Assembly: GCA_028658405.1 (NCBI GenBank)
Contig: JAKOGY010000015.1
Location: forward strand, 1-38,801
Length of the DNA: 38,801 nucleotides
From: Dolichospermum sp. ST_sed8
GTDB lineage: Bacteria; Cyanobacteriota; Cyanobacteriia; Cyanobacteriales; Nostocaceae
Direction: 5' to 3'
The notes beneath the pieces were generated by a model. It was not told where the DNA came from. It searched no databases and saw nothing but the letters and a program-made list of their open reading frames with translations. The position numbers and the translations under genes are program-made. This document shows, one piece after another, positions 33,201 through 38,801 of this stretch. Position 1 is the first letter of the stretch. Each line of letters begins with the position of its first letter.

Positions 33201-33233
33201 TACAGTAAGTAATGCAGTAAGTAATGCAGTAAG
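33201..33233 (+). repeat. CAGTAAGTAATG tandem repeats after the partition operon
   Basis: CAGTAAGTAATG occurs at 33203 and 33215 and CAGTAAGG at 33227, an exact 12-bp spacing. The first begins three bases after the stop codon. The motif matches that around the parA start. Confidence 0.7.
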
Positions 33234-33356
33234 GAAGTATCTGGTTCTGACTTTGTTGGCAAATCCTCAATGAATTATGACTGTAGCACTCACGTCACAC
33301 GATTTTCACTAGAGGAAAGTAAAATATTAATATGTAGCGTGTGCATTTCATTTATT

Positions 33357-33629
33357 ATGGGATACCCCAAACACTGGAAAAAACTAGCCAAAGCCATCAA
33401 GGAAAAAGCTAATTGGTGTTGTCAGAAGTGTAATCGCCTTTTACCTCCAGATCAACCAAAGGAATCCCGTACATATCTACAAGTTCACCACTGGAATCGT
33501 GATCCATCTGACAATAGACCCGAAAATCTAGTAGCTTTATGTCCAAAATGTCACCTTAGTTATCATCGTGGTGGTAAGGGTAATATTTCTGTGGGGCAGT
33601 TGTCGTTGTTTGATATTTCCCAATTTTAG
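33357..33629 (+). CDS. HNH endonuclease
   Basis: A 90-residue protein from ATG 33357 (MGYPKHWKKLAKAIKEKANW); the frame is open to ATG 33270, but that extra part is not family-like. Residues 22-25 (CQKC) and 62-65 (CPKC) form the zinc site; LQVHHWNRDPSDNRPENLVA contains the catalytic His45 and the Asn of the HNH motif, and HLSYH ends it. Length and spacing are those of a small stand-alone HNH nuclease, frequent in cyanobacteria and mobile elements. No toxin/immunity partner or methylase is adjacent. Confidence 0.88.
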   Translation: MGYPKHWKKLAKAIKEKANWCCQKCNRLLPPDQPKESRTYLQVHHWNRDPSDNRPENLVALCPKCHLSYHRGGKGNISVGQLSLFDISQF

Positions 33630-33701
33630 CCATGAAAGGTACTGACAATAAATTACCAATTTCGGTGCAAGATTGTTAGTTGTACATTTGAGGTACTATG
33701 A

Positions 33702-35186
33702 ATGTTTAAATTATCAGATATACCTACATTACCCGAAATTATTGATGATTTGCCAAATATCTGCGGTTGGGAACAGGAAGTGTTGACTGTAGTTAACCAC
33801 AATGAGCCTATTTTTTTACCGATTACTAATCTGAAATTAGCAGATATTAATGCAGTATTTGCTATCGCTCTGCATATGCACCAACCCACTATCCCAGCCG
33901 GAAATAATGGTTCATTAATCAGCAATTTGCAATATATGTTTACACATCAGCAAGAAGGAGATAACCACAATGCTGCCCCTTTTGCTAATTGTTATAGTCG
34001 CATGGGAGATTTTATTCCTGAATTAGTTGCACAAGGTTGTAATCCCCGTGTGATGTTGGATTATTCTGGTAATCTTTTATGGGGACTGCAACAAATGGGC
34101 AGAAGTGATATTCTAGATAATCTTAAACGCATCACTTGCAATCCTACCTACCAGCCCTATGTAGAATGGTTAGGGACTATGTGGAGTCATGCTGTCATCC
34201 CTTCCACACCCATAGCAGATATTAAACTCCATATTATCGCTTGGCAACATTATTTTGCCGCAATTTTTGGCTGGGAAGCATTAGCAAGAGTCAAAGGATT
34301 TTCCCCTCCAGAAATGCACTTACCAAACCATCCAGATACCTTATTTGCATTTATCAAAGCTTTAAAAGACTGTGGTTATCGTTGGTTATTAGTGCAAGAA
34401 CATACTGTAGAAACAATTCATGGTCAGTCTTTAAATTATAAACATTTACCACATCGGTTAATAGCTCGCAATTCCCAAGGGGAAGAAATTAGTATTACTG
34501 CATTGATAAAAACCCAAGGTTCAGACACTAAATTAGTCGCCCAAATGCAGCCATACTATGAAGCCAAAACTTTATCTAAACAAAAATTAGGTGATGTTGT
34601 CGTCCCTCCCATAGTTAGTCAAATAGGTGATGGTGAAAATGGTGGTGTGATGATGAATGAATTTCCCGGCGGTTTTAAACAAGCTTGGGGGGATATGGTG
34701 CAAAATGGAGGAGGTAAAACTGGTGTTGTTGGTGTTTGCGGTACAGAATATTTAGAATTATTAGCAGCAGCAGGTTGTCAACCCGAAGACTTTCCTACTT
34801 GTCAAGCAAGTGGACAACATCAAATTTGGGCGCAAATTGCCGAAGATAATTATCAACCAGATGCTGTAGAAAATGCGATTCAACAACTGAAAAAAAATCA
34901 CCCCAATTTTCATATTGATGGCACATCATGGACTAATCATATTAGTTGGGTGCAAGGATACGAAAATGTTTTATCTCCCATGTACAAATTTAGCAATTTA
35001 TTTCATGAGAAATTTGACGATTTATTATCAGATCAATCCAGTGTAAATCTGACTCAAGACAGTCAATATCGCCAACTGCTATTACATAATCTCTTATTAC
35101 AAACTAGCTGTTTTCGTTATTGGGGGCAAGGTACTTGGACAGACTACGCTCAGAAAATTTACCGACTTGGAGAGAAATTACTTTAA
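33702..35186 (+). CDS. Glycoside hydrolase family 57 protein
   Basis: A 494-residue protein. HMHQP at residues 58-62 is the first GH57 signature; SRMGDFIPEL, VMLDYSGNLLWGL and MWSHAVIPSTP match further conserved segments; PPEMHLPNHPDTLFAFIKAL and the Gly-rich FPGGFKQAWGDM follow. GH57 enzymes include alpha-amylases and branching enzymes acting on alpha-glucans. GAGG sits a few bases before the ATG. The gene is typical of a chromosome and unrelated to its neighbours, so it is either plasmid cargo or marks an integrated region. Exact substrate cannot be read from the sequence. Confidence 0.85.
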   Translation: MFKLSDIPTLPEIIDDLPNICGWEQEVLTVVNHNEPIFLPITNLKLADINAVFAIALHMHQPTIPAGNNGSLISNLQYMFTHQQEGDNHNAAPFANCYSRMGDFIPELVAQGCNPRVMLDYSGNLLWGLQQMGRSDILDNLKRITCNPTYQPYVEWLGTMWSHAVIPSTPIADIKLHIIAWQHYFAAIFGWEALARVKGFSPPEMHLPNHPDTLFAFIKALKDCGYRWLLVQEHTVETIHGQSLNYKHLPHRLIARNSQGEEISITALIKTQGSDTKLVAQMQPYYEAKTLSKQKLGDVVVPPIVSQIGDGENGGVMMNEFPGGFKQAWGDMVQNGGGKTGVVGVCGTEYLELLAAAGCQPEDFPTCQASGQHQIWAQIAEDNYQPDAVENAIQQLKKNHPNFHIDGTSWTNHISWVQGYENVLSPMYKFSNLFHEKFDDLLSDQSSVNLTQDSQYRQLLLHNLLLQTSCFRYWGQGTWTDYAQKIYRLGEKLL

Positions 35187-35298
35187 TTAGGTAGTAAACC
35201 GAGATCCTTGTAAAAACCTGCTGTCCGGGTCTGGAAACTGTTGCTATGTCTAGGTTTCAGCCAAGCGCGTACTATTCTCCCGTTTTGGCAGGGTGGTA

Positions 35299-35350
35299 AC
35301 TGAAAACCTTTATTGGTAATACTTTCAGGCTATCTTGCCCCTGGTGACAG
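35299..35350. repeat. Hairpin plus conserved tail, copy 2 of 2
   Basis: ACTGAAAACC ... CTTTCAG followed by GCTATCTTGCCCCTGGTGAC and AG. The tail is identical to 20493-20513 over 21 bases, and homology extends about 30 bases further left. The pair delimits a 14.8-kb interval. Confidence 0.7.
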
Positions 35351-35516
35351 TAACGCTAGAATCAGTGGATTTATGGGAAAACCACTGCTAAATTTTCTTG
35401 GGGGAAAAAATCAGGCTGGGGAAAACTGGGATTGCGAACACCGTGCAGAATTTTCTTGAAGGAAATTTTTATAGAGCGATAACAAAGCGATCGCATTAGC
35501 ATTAGCTATCTTGGTG

Positions 35517-35631
35517 TTTCTATTCTCTTGTGGGTAGTAAATAATTAAATTGCAGCAGGCGATCGCTTATTATGACAAAGTTTCTATCTTCTTGCGGGTA
35601 ATAAATAATTAGATTACAGCAGGCGATCGCT
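35517..35631. repeat. Two tandem 51-bp units, period 64 bp
   Basis: 35517-35567 and 35581-35631 share TTTCTAT, CTTG(T/C)GGGTA, TAAATAATTA and end in GCAGGCGATCGCT or CAGGCGATCGCT. The second unit ends 4 bp from the stop codon of the minus-strand TPR gene. Confidence 0.8.
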
Positions 35632-35635
35632 AGTT

Positions 35636-35950
35636 TTAACGTCCCTGAATCCGACTTATATTTTGTAAAACTTTTAGATAATTTTCCATATCCCCTTGTT
35701 GTAAAAAAAAGTTTGCAGCTAAGGTGTAATCATCTATTGCTCCTTGCTTATCTCCTAATTCATAACGGGCATTTCCACTGTTATAATAGAGTTCTGCCTG
35801 TGAAGATGGTTTCCCTTGTTTTAATTTCTGAAAATTTAATTGATAGCTTTGCTCATCTTTAAGTCCTTTATTAATATCACTATTGTTTGCATAGGCAGAA
35901 CCAACTTGAATCTGTAACAAAACCACAGCAAGAACAAAATATTTAAGCAT
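35636..35950 (-). CDS. Small exported TPR protein
   Basis: A 104-residue protein with a signal peptide (MLKYFVLAVVLLQIQVGSAYA). Residues about 52-100 contain one full tetratricopeptide repeat (AELYYNSGNARYELGDKQGA) and most of a second. It may be a shortened relative of the long TPR proteins at the left of the window, as the frame ends in repeat DNA directly after IQGR. Function unknown. Confidence 0.75.
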   Translation of the reverse strand: MLKYFVLAVVLLQIQVGSAYANNSDINKGLKDEQSYQLNFQKLKQGKPSSQAELYYNSGNARYELGDKQGAIDDYTLAANFFLQQGDMENYLKVLQNISRIQGR

Positions 35951-36441
35951 TATCTATTACCCAAAAGATTTTTTATAACTAGAATAGCAGACATAATGAT
36001 ACATTGCGATTCGTAGTAATAGATGTTTATTTAGGTAGATACAAGGGTAATACCAGTACACACTACAAAAGTTTCATGTAATAAGCTGAATAACTTCCCC
36101 CAACTGCTATTTTATTCATCCCCGCAAAATCTCTTCAGATTAACATCGCGCAAAACTTCCGGGTAATGTTCCCGTAAATATAGAGTTATAGAGCGATCGC
36201 CTTGCCACCCACAGAAATTACCCATCAAGTCCAAATAAATTTTAAAGAGGGGAAATTTTTATAGAGTTATAGGGCGAGAGCGAAGCAGCGATAGCGATCG
36301 CAAACCGCAACCGAGCGATCGCCCAATCCCCCCACAGAAATTACCCCATCAACACCAAATAAATTTTAGAGAGGGAAAAGGGCAAACTACAATATTACTT
36401 ATGAGAATATAACTAACTAGAAGCCCACTTCGGATAAGTAA
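35951..36441. other. Intergenic DNA with duplicated HIP1 segment
   Basis: Two imperfect copies of about 62 bp at 36191-36250 and 36313-36375 share GAGCGATCGCC, CCACAGAAATTACCC and CCAAATAAATTTTA; TATAGAGTTATAG precedes each region. No gene is visible. The integrase start follows, with an AT-rich AATATTACTTATGAGAATAT as possible promoter. Confidence 0.55.
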
Positions 36442-37404
36442 ATGAATGAATCCCCGGAAATTGGTGAAATAACTGTTGTCAATTCCCTAGCTTTGACTGC
36501 ACCCACCCCTCTAACTGAACACCCCGCTGCTGTCTATCTTGCTGCTTTATCCCCCGGTTCTCGTTCCGCGATGAGGCAATCTTTGAATGCGATCGCCAAA
36601 ATCCTTACCAGTAATCAATGTGATGCGCTCACATTAAATTGGGCTGAACTGCGTTATAAACATACAGCTTTATTACGGTGTATAATAATGGAAAGATATG
36701 CACCAGCCACAGCTAATAAAATGCTGAGTGCGTTAAGGAGAGTCTTGAAAGAATCATTACGACTTGAATTAATGGACGCTAGAGATTTTGCTAGGGCTGT
36801 AGACATCCCGAATATTAAGCTGTCTAAGGAACTCAAGGGGCGCTTTTTATCTGAAGCTGAAATTAATGCCCTGATGCAAACTTGTTTTGATGACCCTACC
36901 CCGATTGGTTACAGGGATGCGGCCTTGATAGCAATTTTGCGGGGTGCGGGGTTACGCCGGGGGGAATCGGTAAATTTAATGTTGAGTGATTTGCACTCTG
37001 GGAGCGTTAAAGTCCGCAGTGGTAAGGGTGGCAAAGATAGAACTGTTTATTTACCAGATGGGGTATTGCCAATTATTGAAGATTGGTTAGAAATTAGAGG
37101 GCGGGAATCTGGGGCTTTAATCTGCCACATTAATAAATCCGGGGCGGTGACTTTACGACAACTGACACCCCAAGCGGTATTATTTATTTTAGAAAAACGG
37201 GGTACAGAAGCTGGTGTTACTAACTTTTCTGCCCATGATTTTCGCAGGACTTTTATCTCTGAGTTGTTGGATTCTACTGATATTGTTACCGTCCAGAAAT
37301 TAGCCGGTCATGCCTCACCGGAGTTAACATCAAGATATGACCGACGGGGTGAGGAAGTTAAACAACGGGCTGTACAGGCAATTACTGTTCCCAAACGTCG
37401 TTAA
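36442..37404 (+). CDS. Tyrosine recombinase/integrase
   Basis: A 320-residue tyrosine recombinase. Residues about 25-120 form a SAM-like core-binding domain; the catalytic domain has Arg172 (GAGLRRGE), Lys in GKGGKDR, His265 and Arg268 (HDFRRTF), His290 (LAGHASPELT) and the nucleophile Tyr299 (SRYDRRGEE). All expected residues are present, so it should be active. XerC/D-like resolution of plasmid multimers or integration are both possible. No attachment-site repeat could be identified next to it. A ParDE operon follows. Confidence 0.93.
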   Translation: MNESPEIGEITVVNSLALTAPTPLTEHPAAVYLAALSPGSRSAMRQSLNAIAKILTSNQCDALTLNWAELRYKHTALLRCIIMERYAPATANKMLSALRRVLKESLRLELMDARDFARAVDIPNIKLSKELKGRFLSEAEINALMQTCFDDPTPIGYRDAALIAILRGAGLRRGESVNLMLSDLHSGSVKVRSGKGGKDRTVYLPDGVLPIIEDWLEIRGRESGALICHINKSGAVTLRQLTPQAVLFILEKRGTEAGVTNFSAHDFRRTFISELLDSTDIVTVQKLAGHASPELTSRYDRRGEEVKQRAVQAITVPKRR

Positions 37405-37421
37405 CAGCTTAATCTCTACAC

Positions 37422-37461
37422 AATAACAAAGTTTGTTATTTTCTGTTATTTCCAATATAAT
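37422..37461 (+). promoter_or_regulatory. ParDE promoter with overlapping palindrome
   Basis: AATAACAAA-G-TTTGTTATT is a perfect 9-bp inverted repeat (37422-37440). TTGTTA (37433-37438) and TATAAT (37456-37461), 17 bp apart, form a good sigma-70-type promoter, with the palindrome covering the -35. A further TGTTATT half-site follows at 37444. It is the likely autoregulatory operator for the downstream antitoxin, or less likely the integrase terminator. Confidence 0.6.
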
Positions 37462-37491
37462 GATCTGTAGAAGCCTTTTTAGCAATCTTAA

Positions 37492-37749
37492 ATGAACGTT
37501 TCTCTCACCACCGAACTAGAAAAGTGGGTACATTCTAAAGTAGAAAGCGGTATGTATACTTCCGCCAGTGAAGTAATTCGGGAAGGACTGCGGCTACTCA
37601 AAGAACATGATGCCCTGAAAGGAATACGTCTTGCTGAGTTACGACAAGAAATTCAACAAGGTATTGATAGCGGAGAATCTACACCCTTAAACATGAGTGA
37701 AATCATTGCCAAAGCCAAACAACAGCGGCAGGAGAAACAGTCTAAATAA
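37492..37749 (+). CDS. parD: ParD-type antitoxin
   Basis: An 85-residue protein of the CC2985/ParD family: MNVSLTTELEKWVHSKVESG (ribbon and first helix), SASEVIREGLRLLKEHDALK, then a helical C-terminal tail (EIIAKAKQQRQEKQ) which would wrap the toxin. It ends in TAATG with the toxin start, a one-base overlap. It should repress its own promoter through its N-terminal ribbon-helix-helix. Confidence 0.92.
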   Translation: MNVSLTTELEKWVHSKVESGMYTSASEVIREGLRLLKEHDALKGIRLAELRQEIQQGIDSGESTPLNMSEIIAKAKQQRQEKQSK

Positions 37750-38057
37750 TGGCAATTATTCTGAAAAAACCCCTTGCTGAAATTGATTTATTAGCTACTT
37801 GGGATTTCATTGCTAATGAAAGCCTTGAAAAAGCAGATGGTTTCCTACAAAAGATAGAAAATAAACTCAAAATCCTCGCAGAAAATCCTGGTATGGGCAG
37901 AAAACGGGATGAATTAGTGCCAGGTTTACGGAGTTTTCTAGTAGGAAGTTATCTGATTTTTTACTACCCCCTCAACCAAGGAATTGAAGTTATCCGTGTT
38001 TTGCATGGAGCAAGAGATATCCCCAGCTTTTTTGAGGATTCTTTAGAAAATGAATAA
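37749..38057 (+). CDS. parE: ParE/RelE-superfamily toxin
   Basis: A 102-residue toxin: DLLATWDFIANESLEKADGF, then LKILAENPGMGRKRDELVPG, a beta sheet with LRSFLVGSYLIFYYP and VIRVLHGARDIPSFF, all typical of ParE. ParE toxins poison DNA gyrase. Overlaps its antitoxin by one base. Provides post-segregational stabilisation of the replicon. Confidence 0.92.
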   Translation: MAIILKKPLAEIDLLATWDFIANESLEKADGFLQKIENKLKILAENPGMGRKRDELVPGLRSFLVGSYLIFYYPLNQGIEVIRVLHGARDIPSFFEDSLENE

Positions 38058-38080
38058 ATAATTACCTTTAAAATTATTTA

Positions 38081-38635
38081 CTACTGCTTAACCGGATAAT
38101 ACAGCCCATCACTAACCTGAAATTTCCACCCCAAGCTCATGGGATCTCGATTCCTGGACCAACTGATAAATTCTTTCTCACTCTTGGTTTCCCGTTCTGT
38201 AGTTAAACTTTGCTGTGTTACCCCCAATCGTTGCGCTAAGTTCTCAGGAGCAAAAAATTTTATCTCTACTGGTTGCTGTTGATATTGATACCCGGAATAC
38301 CTTTGTCTGGAGTTACCACCACTGTATTTACCAGAAACTATTGCTCTCTCAATCTTTTCCAACTGTTTACTAAGTGCTTCTATTTTAGAGTCCACCTGTT
38401 GATCTTGTTGGCAAAGGTGTGTTTCCAGTTCCCCCAGCTTCTCCTCCACCTGCTGTAATTCGTCAGTTACTTCTAGTTTTACACTGCTATCGAACTGGGC
38501 TATCAATTCCTGTAATCCTTGCAATAACGCCGTTGTATGACCATCGCGGTGGATTTTGGCTAAGTGGCGGACTACAGGAATGAGTGGAGTCGGCACGCGA
38601 ATCATCTCGCTGGGTGGGGTCTTGTTAGCAGTCAT
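38081..38635 (-). CDS. Coiled-coil protein of unknown function
   Basis: About 184 residues from ATG 38635 (MTANKTPPSEMIRVPTPLIP); an upstream ATG at 38683 is an alternative. The N-terminus IRVPTPLIPVVRHLAKIHR resembles small plasmid DNA-binding proteins, followed by a coiled coil (about 55-105), a Tyr/Gln/Gly-rich linker and a C-terminal segment with a helix-turn-helix-like piece (AQRLGVTQQSL) and WSRNRDPMSLGWKF. It may be a DNA-binding plasmid protein. The family is not recognised. Confidence 0.7.
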   Translation of the reverse strand: MTANKTPPSEMIRVPTPLIPVVRHLAKIHRDGHTTALLQGLQELIAQFDSSVKLEVTDELQQVEEKLGELETHLCQQDQQVDSKIEALSKQLEKIERAIVSGKYSGGNSRQRYSGYQYQQQPVEIKFFAPENLAQRLGVTQQSLTTERETKSEKEFISWSRNRDPMSLGWKFQVSDGLYYPVKQ

Positions 38636-38801
38636 GATATCTGTAGTTGATATCGAATATTGTAAACTAAAAATTTCCCTCAAGAATTTTAGATAGTTGT
38701 TTATTGCTCAAAAAGCACTACCCAACTGCATAAATGACATTTAGCTTGCTTATGTATTATTATGTAAAATTATAATAGAATCTTGTTTAAGTGTTCTAAT
38801 A

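Larger units (their letters stand above)
35187..35635. other. Intergenic repeats; no gene
   Basis: Contains AAACCGAGATCCTTGTAAAAA (written in two parts: AAACCGAGATCC and TTGTAAAAACCTG), which resembles 26781-26815, then the second copy of the hairpin-plus-tail repeat at 35299-35350, and a duplicated 51-bp HIP1 unit at 35517-35631. I see no coding sequence. Confidence 0.5.

Noticed and set aside
35187-35350. Possible attachment site for the integrase at 36442
   Set aside because: No matching repeat with crossover core was found beside the integrase; only the distant copy at 20461 matches.

Overview
The window looks like part of a large plasmid, or an integrated plasmid-like accessory region, from a filamentous heterocyst-type (Nostocales) cyanobacterium. 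The reasons are many HIP1 octamers (GCGATCGC), AT-rich Nostoc-style intergenic DNA with small dispersed palindromic repeats, a FecR/TPR/CHAT operon of cyanobacterial type, and plasmid functions: parA plus a ribbon-helix-helix partner, a KfrA-like protein, a RepA-like ATPase, a ParDE module and a tyrosine recombinase. No rRNA, tRNA or CRISPR array was seen.

Layout. 1-1250: a partial minus-strand gene at the left edge, a HIP1 minisatellite and a 304-bp MITE with 43-bp perfect terminal inverted repeats. 1252-7320: a three-gene operon (TPR membrane protein, secreted FecR-like/TPR protein, secreted TPR-CHAT protein). 7400-8955: a Pro-rich exported protein and a 64-codon relic of a HerA/VirD4-like ATPase. 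9204-20355: the most interesting part, a co-directional cluster combining a vWA-MoxR-VMAP type ternary conflict system (CHAT protease with an effector-associated domain, VMAP, MoxR AAA+ ATPase, SAV_2336/vWA-like protein) with a complete diversity-generating retroelement (DGR: two formylglycine-generating-enzyme-fold targets with variable repeats, Avd, reverse transcriptase, template repeat). 20519-24287: a coiled-coil fusion-protein-like gene, a Bro-N gene preceded by a nested hairpin, repeat arrays and small genes including a 54-aa ribbon-helix-helix protein. 24288-26540: a RepA/RecA-fold ATPase with a C9 tract. 26541-27894: repeats and two 5'-truncated Rpn/DUF4351 copies separated by a 191-bp MITE. 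27922-31614 (minus): a KfrA-like, membrane AAA, YdjM-like and HerA-like module. 31867-33233: an excisionase-like gene broken by a 29-nt palindrome, then parA/parB-like genes flanked by CAGTAA repeats. The rest holds an HNH protein, a GH57 enzyme, a small TPR protein, an integrase, ParDE and a coiled-coil protein.

How it may work. In the 9-20 kb cluster, the CHAT protein (candidate protease effector) and VMAP carry almost identical effector-associated domains, made by a recent 246-bp duplication; this suggests homotypic recruitment. MoxR and the vWA-like protein would be the NTP-dependent regulatory part. The vWA-like protein is fused to an FGE/C-type-lectin-fold domain whose last 45 residues are rewritten by the DGR. 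A second, stand-alone FGE protein carries another variable repeat. Every substitution between the template and both variable repeats falls on a template adenine (17 in VR1, 13 in VR2), and VR1 also has a 6-bp expansion. The cluster therefore reads as a diversifying sensor linked to an ATP-dependent switch and a protease. The general class (EAD-coupled ternary conflict systems with DGRs) has been described computationally; what this arrangement senses is unknown.
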